Shown piece after piece: positions 1 to 7,117 of a DNA stretch of 7,321 nucleotides. Position numbers and translations under genes: made by a program. The stretch is from Rickettsia typhi. GTDB taxonomy: Bacteria; Pseudomonadota; Alphaproteobacteria; Rickettsiales; Deianiraeaceae. The stretch covers positions 1-7,321 of the forward strand of contig CAMAVG010000046.1 of the NCBI GenBank assembly GCA_945861605.1, in the 5' to 3' direction. How positions within the stretch are numbered: the stretch's first letter is position 1; every line of letters begins with the position of its first letter. The notes under the pieces were generated by a model. The model was given only the letters and a program-made list of their open reading frames with translations. It had not been told where the DNA came from and did not search any database.

Positions 1-2
1 TT

Positions 3-2144
3 CTTAAGGAAAAACAAGAAAGCATGAAGGATATTTCAACATTTGAATTGTGCTATGCACTCAATGAAATTGCAGGCGATGTTATCGACGAAATTGAAAA
101 AACCAAACGCAAACTCAGGAAATACACATTCAACGATCTTATTCACAAGGCACTGCAAATTTTACAAGATGACGAACTTAAAGATTTCGCAATTTTCAAA
201 TTTGGCAGCAAGTTTTCGCACATTTTGGTTGATGAAGCACAGGATACCAATGAACAACAATGGAGCGTTCTTTTTCCGTTTATTGAAGAAAGTGTGGCAT
301 CGGGAATGGTTGATTCTTCGCTTTTTATAGTTGGCGATACCAAACAGACAATTTATTCATTCCAAGGGGCGAAATCAACAATTATGGAGGAAGTCCACAC
401 AAAATATTCCCACATTTTGGAAAAAGATTTTCTGACAAAGTCATTTCGAACAACAAAGCCCGTTCTTGATGTCATTAACAATTTGTCGTTTCTCAACAAC
501 GAGCACCCACACATTTCAAATTTTGAAAACAACGATGGTTTTGTCGAGCTTGTGCGCGTGAATCAAAAAATTGAAGAGGAAGAGCTTGAAATTGCAAAAA
601 AAGCGGTCGAAATGGTGAAATCGCTAATTGGAAAGCGAATTTTCCACGCGAAATTCAAAAACAAAATTCTTGAACCAAGCGATTTTGCGATTTTGCTCAA
701 AAAAAGGACGCCAAAGGTAATCGACGCACTTAAAGAACAGTTCTTTCAGGCAAAAATTCCCGTTTCTTTTAACGATAAAATCGATTACAAGCAATCGTTT
801 TGCGTTCTGGATTTCATCGCTTGTATGAAGTTGTGCATTGTTGAAGAGGATAGCCTTTCAATTTACGCACTGTTGAAAAGCCCGATTTTTAACATCAATG
901 AAGCCGATTTTGAAAAAGAATTCACACAAACGACTCCATGCGAAGAGATTCTTGAAAAATTCCCAATTGTGCGTGAATTTGTGGGAAAGTTTCGTGAGAT
1001 CCTACACACTGGAGGAATTTACATATTCTTCAAACGAATTTTCACCGAATTTTCAAACAAATATTCAGCGCAGGAGCAAAAAATTCTTGAAAGCTTTATT
1101 GAAAAATCCTCAAGCGTGCAACAATATTCCCCAATATCATTCATTCAAGAATTTGAGGAATCAAAGGCAAAGCATACGATGAAAACTCCATCAAACAATT
1201 GCATTACATGCACAACAGTTCACGCGTCAAAGGGTCTTGAATACCCAATTGTGATTTACATTGAAGCACATGGAAATGCTGCAAGACCTCAAACACTTTC
1301 AGTGCGATCCGGCGTTATTCTACATAATTCATCGCAAAAAAAACGAGGGCAAAAAATGCAGGAAATCCTTGATATCCAACATGAAAAAGACAAAAATGAA
1401 GATGAAAGACTGAATTATGTCGCGATTTCTCGTTCGGCATTTGGATTTTGCTGCATCGCATCGTTTGCACACTTTGAAAGAGTCGAATCCTTTTGCTCGC
1501 TGTTACAAAATTCATTACAGGCACTAAATTCGAGTACAGTCGAACAATCAACCGATGGATTCTTCACAAAAACGACATACGAGCAATCAAGCAACTTGAA
1601 TGATATCGAAGTTTTACCGCAAACGCAGGTTGAAGTTCTGAGGCTTGAGAGCATCGAAGTGCAAAATTCTTCAAACGAAGGCGAGGAAGTGAACATTGGT
1701 GAGAAATTTGGCACATTTGTTCACGCACTTTTTGAAAAAAGCCACAATGAATTGCAATTTGAAGATTTCCTTCAGTTTTACGATGTTTCGGAAGCTTTTA
1801 GCGTTGAATTTGAGGATATTTTCACAGAATTGAAGCATAAGGTGCAAAGTATTGATGCAATTTTGCAGGAAAAATTCCAACCGATTGAAATTCGCAAAGA
1901 GCACGAAATTACATTCAACGGGAAGTTTCTTAGAATTGATGCCTTGTATTTTTGCAAAAATGAAATCGTGATTATTGACTACAAAACACAAAAATGCTTC
2001 CTAACGAATGAAATCCAGCTTCAATTGGAAAGTTATATTAAAGCAATTTCGCAAATTTATGGTGTCAATGTTAGGGCTTTTGTTGTTTGGTTTGCGAATT
2101 TCCCACAGGCAGAGATTCTTCAGCAGGTGGAGTTTCTGGCGTAA
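3..2144 (+). CDS. addA: AddA-type double-strand-break repair helicase/nuclease, C-terminal part (5' end cut by window)
   Basis: ATP-driven 3'-5' DNA helicase subunit (UvrD/RecB superfamily 1) with a C-terminal nuclease. With AddB it processes double-strand breaks for RecA loading. The frame is open to the left edge, so the ATG at 24 is internal; the N-terminal part with Walker A lies outside. Numbering from that ATG: Walker B DEAQD 70-74; motif III GDTKQTIYSFQGA 104-116; motif IV SFRTT 140-144; motif V VHASKGLE 399-406; motif VI DERLNYVAISRS 460-471 with the likely arginine finger R470. The RecB-like PD-(D/E)XK nuclease follows: GTFVHAL from 563, D639, DYK 652-654 and QLESY 667-671. All nuclease residues are present, so both activities are probably intact. 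The region from motif IV to V is fairly short (about 260 residues). The 3' end overlaps the convergent ftsI by 74 nt. AddB usually lies upstream of addA in this group but is out of view. A RecB name is less likely but possible. Confidence 0.9.
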   Translation, partial: LKEKQESMKDISTFELCYALNEIAGDVIDEIEKTKRKLRKYTFNDLIHKALQILQDDELKDFAIFKFGSKFSHILVDEAQDTNEQQWSVLFPFIEESVASGMVDSSLFIVGDTKQTIYSFQGAKSTIMEEVHTKYSHILEKDFLTKSFRTTKPVLDVINNLSFLNNEHPHISNFENNDGFVELVRVNQKIEEEELEIAKKAVEMVKSLIGKRIFHAKFKNKILEPSDFAILLKKRTPKVIDALKEQFFQAKIPVSFNDKIDYKQSFCVLDFIACMKLCIVEEDSLSIYALLKSPIFNINEADFEKEFTQTTPCEEILEKFPIVREFVGKFREILHTGGIYIFFKRIFTEFSNKYSAQEQKILESFIEKSSSVQQYSPISFIQEFEESKAKHTMKTPSNNCITCTTVHASKGLEYPIVIYIEAHGNAARPQTLSVRSGVILHNSSQKKRGQKMQEILDIQHEKDKNEDERLNYVAISRSAFGFCCIASFAHFERVESFCSLLQNSLQALNSSTVEQSTDGFFTKTTYEQSSNLNDIEVLPQTQVEVLRLESIEVQNSSNEGEEVNIGEKFGTFVHALFEKSHNELQFEDFLQFYDVSEAFSVEFEDIFTELKHKVQSIDAILQEKFQPIEIRKEHEITFNGKFLRIDALYFCKNEIVIIDYKTQKCFLTNEIQLQLESYIKAISQIYGVNVRAFVVWFANFPQAEILQQVEFLA

Positions 2145-3759
2145 CTTCAGGTTTGATTTCGGGGATGTTATCAGGTTTGATATCAAGAATTGGTGCAACG
2201 ACTTTGATGATATCCGACGATGTTTGAACAACGGTGTTACTTGCTTGCAAGAATGCGGCGTTTGATGTCGATGGTTCATCGAGTGCGATATACATTGCAT
2301 ATTTTGGAACTTGGCACGGGAATACGCTGAAGAATGATAGGAATTTTTTTCTGTCAGACCACCCCCTTGCGGCAGCATCGTATTTCTCCGATGTCCCAGT
2401 TTTCCCGCAGACGGAATACCCGTTGATTGTCGCCCTTCTTGCTGTTCCAATTTGCACAACGGAACGAAGCATTTGCTGGAGATCAAGAATGTTTTGGCTG
2501 TTGAGGATTTGCTTTTCATTGCTTTTGTTTTTATCATTTCCGCCCTTAAGGATTGTCAGGTTTGTGATTTTTCCGTCGTATGAAAGTCCCCCTGCCATTT
2601 GAATGAAGTGTGCCGGTGAAATTGAGACGCCGTATCCGTATGAAAGTGTGTAGTGCATGTCGTCACGCCATTTGCCTTTTTTGAAAATCGGTTTTGCGAT
2701 TTCCCCGTTTGGAAGTTCGACGATTGGCTTTGTGAACATTTTGATGTCCTCGTAGAATTGCCTTTGCTTTTCGAAGCCTACTTTTTGTACAACGAATGCG
2801 ACACCGACATTTGAGGAAAACGCAAGAATTTCTTCCAATGTCATTTCATCTCGCGAGCGATGGTCATCCTTGACGGAGAAATCCTTGTTGACTGGGATTG
2901 ACAAGGGGAGGTGAAATATTTGAGTTGGCTTGAATCCGTTTTGCAGTCCAAGTGAAATTGTGAAAACCTTGAAGACCGAGCCAAGATTGAAAACCGATGA
3001 AAATGGTTGGTTGATATGCGAAGGGGAGTTTGGATCATATTTACCATTTGGGTTGAAATCCGGCAATGAAACCGATGCAATGATTTCCCTCGTTTCGATA
3101 TCAATAATTATTGCCATTGCGCCTTTTGCCTCGAATTTTTCAAGAGTCTTGAGCAGATTTTCCCGAACAATGCTTTGAACCATGGCATCGAGCGAAAGCT
3201 GAACTTCTTGTTTCATCAAAATTTGATTAAACTGCTTTTCAGAACCCTTAACACCTTCTTCATTTTCGTTGATTTTTGATGTATACCCAACAATATGTGA
3301 AAATGTGTTGCCATAGGGGTAGAATCGCGTGTAGTATTCGCGAAAGAATGCTCCTTCGATGCCTTTCTCAATGATTTTTTGCTTTTGTGCGGGCGTAATA
3401 TTATTTTTTATCAAGAACCAGCCGTTAGATTCCCCCTTAAGGCGTTCGTAAAGCTTTGCTTCGTCAAGCTCGGGGAAGATATCGCGAATTTTTTTGATAA
3501 CAACATCAATGTTAATGATGAAAGCGGGGTTTATGTGGAATTCGTAAGCGGGAACGCTTATTGCAAGAATGTTTCCGTTGCGGTCAACAATATTGTGACG
3601 CATCATGAGATTTTTGCTTGGAATATTGTGACGCGTCCAGTATTCGTACATGCCAAGGGAATCGATGAATATTATGCGAAGTATTAGAATGATAATGGCA
3701 ATTAGCCCGACATAAGAAAAAATTCGAATTTTTGATTCAATATTCGATGGGTGTATCAC
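2071..3759 (-). CDS. ftsI: Septal peptidoglycan transpeptidase FtsI (class B penicillin-binding protein 3)
   Basis: Cross-links septal peptidoglycan in the periplasm as the transpeptidase partner of FtsW. It has 562 aa. One membrane anchor lies at about 13-32, followed by the PBP dimerisation domain (IVDRNGNILA 57-66, EGVKGSE 168-174). The penicillin-binding domain has all three active-site motifs: S261-V-F-K264 (S261 nucleophile), S315-S316-N317 and K453-T-G455. The SLPDF-PN stretch at 231-238 is typical of alphaproteobacterial FtsI, and I prefer FtsI over PBP2 for this reason. The start is GTG (3757-3759), sharing GTGA with the aroK stop, so translation is probably coupled; no good Shine-Dalgarno is seen. 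After about residue 525 comes a Pro/Glu-rich tail containing an 8-residue repeat; residues 540-562 are antisense to the end of addA. The gene lies outside any division/cell-wall cluster, next to aroK. A second paralogue elsewhere cannot be excluded. Confidence 0.92.
   Translation of the reverse strand: MIHPSNIESKIRIFSYVGLIAIIILILRIIFIDSLGMYEYWTRHNIPSKNLMMRHNIVDRNGNILAISVPAYEFHINPAFIINIDVVIKKIRDIFPELDEAKLYERLKGESNGWFLIKNNITPAQKQKIIEKGIEGAFFREYYTRFYPYGNTFSHIVGYTSKINENEEGVKGSEKQFNQILMKQEVQLSLDAMVQSIVRENLLKTLEKFEAKGAMAIIIDIETREIIASVSLPDFNPNGKYDPNSPSHINQPFSSVFNLGSVFKVFTISLGLQNGFKPTQIFHLPLSIPVNKDFSVKDDHRSRDEMTLEEILAFSSNVGVAFVVQKVGFEKQRQFYEDIKMFTKPIVELPNGEIAKPIFKKGKWRDDMHYTLSYGYGVSISPAHFIQMAGGLSYDGKITNLTILKGGNDKNKSNEKQILNSQNILDLQQMLRSVVQIGTARRATINGYSVCGKTGTSEKYDAAARGWSDRKKFLSFFSVFPCQVPKYAMYIALDEPSTSNAAFLQASNTVVQTSSDIIKVVAPILDIKPDNIPEIKPEVTPETPPAEESLPVGNSQTKQQKP
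2134..2181 (-). repeat. Two-copy 24-nt tandem repeat in the ftsI tail, crossing the addA stop codon
   Basis: On the - strand the units 2181-2158 and 2157-2134 encode IKPDNIPE and IKPEVTPE in FtsI. Both units begin with the same 11 bases (ATCAAACCTGA) and end in GAA; the rest has diverged. The left unit contains the addA stop codon (2142-2144) and its last codons. A third, very degenerate unit (TPPAEESL) may follow at 2133-2110, but that is weak. Confidence 0.6.
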
Positions 3760-4334
3760 GGAAGATATTTATAAATCTCGTCTAGGGTCTTTGAAGTGCT
3801 TTCCTCCAAGTTGTGGGATTGTAGATCCACCATAATATTTGCTTGCGTGTAGAATGGGATTCGCTGCGAAAGAAGTTTTCCAATTGATTGCGGTGCATTG
3901 ATTAGCGGACGCTTTGAATCGTTTTTGAGTCTCTCTTCTAGGATTCGTGAATTTGCATTGAGGAATATCGAAATTCCTGATGATGCAATAGTTGCGATGT
4001 TTGCATCGTTTGTGAAAACGCCTCCACCGCAGGAAATTATTGCATTGTTGTTTTCCGGATTCTGACAAATTGCGTTGAGTAAATCCTTTTCTTTCTCGCG
4101 AAAGAATGTCTCACCGTGGATTGCAAACATTTCTTTGATAGAAATTTCGGATTCCGATTCAATTGTTTCGTCCATTTCAATGAATTTCTTGCCAGAAAGC
4201 TGTGAAAGAAGTTTTCCGATTGTGCTTTTTCCGCTTCCCATCATTCCAATAAGGAATATCCTTGAATCATATTCTTTCAGTTTTGTGACTTCTTTGGAAT
4301 ATTTCTTCTGAAGTGCGGTTGAGTTAAAATACAT
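3756..4334 (-). CDS. aroK: Shikimate kinase
   Basis: Phosphorylates the 3-hydroxyl of shikimate with ATP, the fifth step of the chorismate pathway to aromatic amino acids; cytoplasmic. It has 192 aa, slightly above the family's usual 165-180. Walker A is G30-M-M-G-S-G-K-S-T38. Substrate-site positions are D55 in EMDETIE, R79 in FFREKE, the GGG at 103-105, the lid arginine R142 in KRPLI and R158 in QRIPFY. All expected catalytic and binding residues are visible. About 25 residues precede the first strand (RIFLIG), more than usual, but no better start is evident and the ATG overlaps the upstream stop by 11 nt, which fits coupling. The leader is only A/T-rich. Its stop overlaps the ftsI start by 4 nt. 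aroK commonly precedes aroB; here ftsI takes that place. Confidence 0.95.
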   Translation of the reverse strand: MYFNSTALQKKYSKEVTKLKEYDSRIFLIGMMGSGKSTIGKLLSQLSGKKFIEMDETIESESEISIKEMFAIHGETFFREKEKDLLNAICQNPENNNAIISCGGGVFTNDANIATIASSGISIFLNANSRILEERLKNDSKRPLINAPQSIGKLLSQRIPFYTQANIMVDLQSHNLEESTSKTLDEIYKYLP

Positions 4335-5310
4335 TTTTTAAAAAATAATACACTCGCGAAAAAATGCAACGCTTCGTTTTACGGGGTTCAAGTTCGATAA
4401 ACCTCGCAGTTGGAACGAAAAGCGTCGTGCCGTGTTTGCTGAGTTTTTTGTAGAATGAGTACAATGCGGAGTTTGAATCACGACATTTTGGGAACATGCC
4501 AATTGTTTTGAATATTGAGCTGTTTACGAAAAGCGACTGGGAAAGGCTGATGTCCGTTCTGTGGATTTTGTAATATCCTGCGTTACCGCGTTCCATCATG
4601 CAAAGTTTGGCAGTCGTTTTTTTACAACCCAAAAGGCATTTCAACTTTGCGATAACAGAAGGAAAGCGAAGGCAGTACTTTTGGATTTCAAGGGCTTGGT
4701 TGTAAACGGTTGGGATAACAGCAACGGAGTTTTCGCGTGAGAGATATTTGCGAAGAATTTCGATCGAGTATTCGCGCGCGATCATTGAAGAGTTCGTGGC
4801 GAAGAATATGTCGTTTTCATTTTTTTGCGATGCAATTTTGAAGGCATTGTTGTGCACTTGAAATTCGCGTGTTTTGGTTGTGTATGAGGCGAATGTGAAG
4901 CGTTCTTTGACATCTTGCAAGTTTTCTTCGATGTAATGCACAGTGCTGGAGAATGACTCGGTTGGGATTGATATCACGATGTTTGCGATGTCTTCAGAGG
5001 CAATATCCTGAAGAGTATCCATTGTTGAATCAAAATTGCTTCCTTGTAAAATTACAAATGAACAAAGGATTCTTCTGTCCTTTAATTGAATTTTTTTTAT
5101 GTCGAATTTTACAACATCTTTTTTGATAACCCTTCCTTTTGTGTGGGTTGAAATCGGTGCAGTTCCGTGAGTTCTTTCGGATCTTTCACCTTCTTTGCGG
5201 GGGAATCTGTCGTTTTTGAAGTTTTTTCTGTCCCTGTCGCCAGTTCTTGATCTTTCGCCTTCTTTTGAGTTGTATTTTGAATTTCTGTTGTTTGTGCGTG
5301 GTTTGTTCAT
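4324..5310 (-). CDS. Unrecognised protein: basic repetitive N-terminal tail plus divergent glycosyltransferase-2-like (GT-A) body
   Basis: I do not recognise this 328-aa protein with certainty. Residues 1-64 are a hydrophilic, probably disordered, Arg/Lys/Asn/Glu/Gly-rich tail with KEGERS at 16-21 and 39-44. From about 79 the pattern resembles family 2 glycosyltransferases: a first strand (RILCSFVILQG), a helix with TMDTLQDI, a second strand (NIVISIPTES), N154/A156 followed by a strand (DIFFATNSS 167-175) where the metal-binding DxD normally sits, then SLFVNSSIFKTIGMFP 259-274 and a helix before TTLFVPTARFIEL, which mimic the acceptor half. No DxD is visible at the expected place, so it may be inactive or use another site. 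No membrane segment is seen. The gene starts 11 nt after sppA, without a Shine-Dalgarno, and overlaps aroK by 11 nt. A role in envelope polysaccharide is possible; nucleic-acid binding by the tail is a guess. Confidence 0.8.
   Translation of the reverse strand: MNKPRTNNRNSKYNSKEGERSRTGDRDRKNFKNDRFPRKEGERSERTHGTAPISTHTKGRVIKKDVVKFDIKKIQLKDRRILCSFVILQGSNFDSTMDTLQDIASEDIANIVISIPTESFSSTVHYIEENLQDVKERFTFASYTTKTREFQVHNNAFKIASQKNENDIFFATNSSMIAREYSIEILRKYLSRENSVAVIPTVYNQALEIQKYCLRFPSVIAKLKCLLGCKKTTAKLCMMERGNAGYYKIHRTDISLSQSLFVNSSIFKTIGMFPKCRDSNSALYSFYKKLSKHGTTLFVPTARFIELEPRKTKRCIFSRVYYFLKNVF
5180..5265 (-). repeat. Duplicated KEGERS-encoding segment in the basic tail of the glycosyltransferase-like gene
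   Basis: A 17-nt stretch occurs at 5249-5265 and again at 5180-5196 with one mismatch (+ strand gatctttc, then g or a, then ccttcttt). The two copies are 69 nt (23 codons) apart and encode KEGERS in the same frame. This suggests that the tail grew by internal duplication of a 23-residue unit, the second copy being incomplete. Confidence 0.5.
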
Positions 5311-5321
5311 ATTTGTAATTA

Positions 5322-6290
5322 TTATATTTTCATTATTGCCATAACTTGCGATTTTGATGATTCCTTGCTTTTCTTTTTAAGGATGTCATCAATTATTTGT
5401 GAAACGAAGCTTTCTTCTTCCTCTTCTTTGAGGGAGACCTCCTCAAATTCAAGTTTTCCAACTTTTTTAATTAAAGCGGATTTCACGGCTTGTTCATCGG
5501 AGATACCATCGATCAATTTCAAACGAAGTGCTTCAGAGCCCATGTAGATTTTCCCGTTTGCAACATTGAAGACTTCATCTGCGGTGAGTTTTCTTTCTTT
5601 TGCAACAAGGTTTGCGAAGAATTTGTGGCTTTCTTCGATTGATGTCTGCATGTAGAAATCAACTTCAGGGCTTGTTTTTTCGAAGGAATCGGGTTGTGCT
5701 TTGAAAGGAACGGAGCGGTAGACTTTGACTCTTGCACCGATTTTTTTGGAGAGTTCCTCCAATTGAAGAGTTTGCATTAGAACGCCAATTGAGCCGGTGA
5801 TTGATGTTTCGTATGAATAAATTTTCGTTGCACCGAGTGCCGTCATATAACCGCCTGATGCACCAAGATCGTAGATCAGAGCATAAACAGGGACTTTTTT
5901 CGAGAGTTTTTTGATCTCCTTGTAAAGGATTTCACTGCCGGTGATTGTTCCGCCTGGGGAATTTATTTTCAAAAACACGCCTTTCAAATTTTCGTTTTCA
6001 GCAAGCTCCTTTAACGCTTTGGAGCGAAACTTGTCGGTTTCAATAACGCCATCGATTTCAATTTCGGCGATGAAATCCGCAGAATAAAACGAGTTTCCTT
6101 TTCCGCCATTGTACCAAAAAAATGATAGCACTAACACAAGCAATGTGCCAAATGTGATAAACTTCCATTTTGCGACATCGTGCATTAATTTTTCAATGAA
6201 TGCAAGGGAGTTGTAATCCGAAATTTTTGCAACGGTATTTTTAGATTTTCCGACTGAAATTTTTTTGTTTTTCTTCAAAAATTCAAACAT
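5322..6290 (-). CDS. sppA: Signal peptide peptidase SppA (S49 family serine peptidase)
   Basis: Membrane-anchored serine peptidase that degrades cleaved signal peptides and other envelope fragments. It has 322 aa, the size of the single-domain (36K) type. An N-terminal segment of about 42 residues is followed by one membrane helix at 43-60, so the catalytic domain is probably periplasmic. The NSPGGT motif is at 110-115; the nucleophile is S145 in GASGGYM; TGSIGV is at 165-170; the general-base lysine is K197 in PFKAQPD. The Ser-Lys spacing of 52 equals that of Bacillus subtilis SppA (S147/K199, known). The C-terminal part has NGKIYMGSEAL and LIDGI, then an acidic run (EEEEE 289-293) and a Lys/Ser-rich end. 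The ATG at 6288-6290 keeps a long cytoplasmic lead; M36 would be an alternative. It is the first gene after a probable terminator, so a promoter should lie in 6291-6335, but I cannot pick out clear -35/-10 boxes. Confidence 0.92.
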   Translation of the reverse strand: MFEFLKKNKKISVGKSKNTVAKISDYNSLAFIEKLMHDVAKWKFITFGTLLVLVLSFFWYNGGKGNSFYSADFIAEIEIDGVIETDKFRSKALKELAENENLKGVFLKINSPGGTITGSEILYKEIKKLSKKVPVYALIYDLGASGGYMTALGATKIYSYETSITGSIGVLMQTLQLEELSKKIGARVKVYRSVPFKAQPDSFEKTSPEVDFYMQTSIEESHKFFANLVAKERKLTADEVFNVANGKIYMGSEALRLKLIDGISDEQAVKSALIKKVGKLEFEEVSLKEEEEESFVSQIIDDILKKKSKESSKSQVMAIMKI

Positions 6291-6335
6291 TTTCTTTGGG
6301 TAAATTCATTTTTTCGATGGTAAGTATTGAATTTT

Positions 6336-6363
6336 AAAAAGCAAGATTTGTTTTAATCTTTGC
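6336..6363 (-). terminator. Probable intrinsic terminator after proB
   Basis: Read on the - strand, a few bases after the proB stop: GCAAAGATT, loop AAAACA, AATCTTGC, then five T. The stem has eight pairs with one bulged A. It is AT-rich and so only moderately stable, but its position between proB and sppA and the T-tract fit Rho-independent termination. It would separate the acyltransferase-proB unit from the sppA-ftsI unit. Confidence 0.55.
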
Positions 6364-6366
6364 ATT

Positions 6367-7116
6367 TTACTTACAAAAAATCGTGCAATTTCCTTGCGAA
6401 ATCGTTGTAATTGAATTCAACTTCCTTCCATTGGTTATTATTGCAGAAAATCCGTTTTCAATGGCGAAATTGCCCGCACGAATTTTTGTTTCAATTCCAC
6501 CAGAGCCAAACTCCGTCGAAACTTCGCCCGATTCCAATTCTTGAATTCCACTTGTTTGGGTTATCAAGTTTGCATTTGGGTTTTCGCTTGGGTTGGAATC
6601 ATAAACGCCGTTGACATCGGTGAGGATTATGAGTAAATCCGCATTGATTGCCCGTGCAATGTGGGAGGCGAGGGTGTCGTTATCGCCAACTTTAATTTCA
6701 TCTGTTGAAATTGCATCGTTTTCATTTAAAATTGGGATTGCATTCATTTCACGCAGTGCATTTAGGGTTGAATGAAGGTTCAAAAGCGATTGTGTGTTGG
6801 ATATATCGTTTTTTGTTAATAAAATTTGCCCAACTTTAATGTTATTTTTTGCAAATCCGGTAATGTATTCTTGCATTAAGTGTATTTGACCGATTGAAGA
6901 AAGTGCCTGTTTTTGTGAGACATCAGTTGGTTTTGGCATTTTAAGAATTGTTCTTGCCGTTGCAATTGCGCCGGATGTTACCAGTGTTACTTGTGCAAAT
7001 TTCATAACGGAGGATATATCCAAAATGAAGTTTTCAAACAGACCATTTTCCTTAAGCCATATCACCGTGCTTGAACCAATTTTAATGACAATATTTTTAT
7101 ATTTCTTAATAAGCAT
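6367..7116 (-). CDS. proB: Glutamate 5-kinase, short form without PUA domain
   Basis: Phosphorylates L-glutamate to gamma-glutamyl phosphate, the first and feedback-controlled step of proline synthesis; cytoplasmic. It has 249 aa and consists of the amino-acid kinase fold alone: KIGSS 12-16, VTSGAIA 46-52, KQALSSIGQ 69-77, NENDAIS 131-137, GDNDTL 144-149, TDVNGVYDSNP 166-176 and GSGGIETK 204-211. All ATP- and glutamate-binding blocks are present. Escherichia coli ProB has 367 aa, the rest being a C-terminal PUA domain. Here the protein ends soon after the kinase core, and a terminator-like hairpin follows, so there is no hidden remainder downstream. The start is well supported: GGAAGG (7123-7128) lies 6 nt before the ATG, and the stop of the upstream acyltransferase is 1 nt before it. 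proA is not next to it in this window. Confidence 0.93.
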   Translation of the reverse strand: MLIKKYKNIVIKIGSSTVIWLKENGLFENFILDISSVMKFAQVTLVTSGAIATARTILKMPKPTDVSQKQALSSIGQIHLMQEYITGFAKNNIKVGQILLTKNDISNTQSLLNLHSTLNALREMNAIPILNENDAISTDEIKVGDNDTLASHIARAINADLLIILTDVNGVYDSNPSENPNANLITQTSGIQELESGEVSTEFGSGGIETKIRAGNFAIENGFSAIITNGRKLNSITTISQGNCTIFCK

Positions 7117-7117
7117 A

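Noticed and set aside
24..26. ATG at 24 as the true start of the helicase gene
   Set aside because: The frame stays open upstream to the left edge and the protein would lack Walker A and motif Ia. It is an internal Met of a gene cut by the window.
2145..2230. A terminator for addA downstream of its stop
   Set aside because: Only short inverted motifs such as GATATC are seen, with no GC stem followed by T residues; the region is ftsI coding sequence.
2001..2537. A 178-codon open frame on the - strand inside ftsI and the end of addA
   Set aside because: It runs out of frame within ftsI, whose own frame carries the SSN and KTG motifs. The translation looks like no family and is rich in Ser, Lys and His, as expected of a frame shadow.
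2071..3759. PBP2 (MrdA) instead of FtsI
   Set aside because: The SLPDF-PN block, the SSN context and the 562-aa size fit FtsI better, and no RodA or MreC/D gene is nearby.
6283..6309. An 8-codon ORF (MNLPKENV) overlapping the sppA start, possible leader peptide
   Set aside because: It has no Shine-Dalgarno, no attenuator-like codon run, and is short enough to arise by chance in AT-rich DNA.
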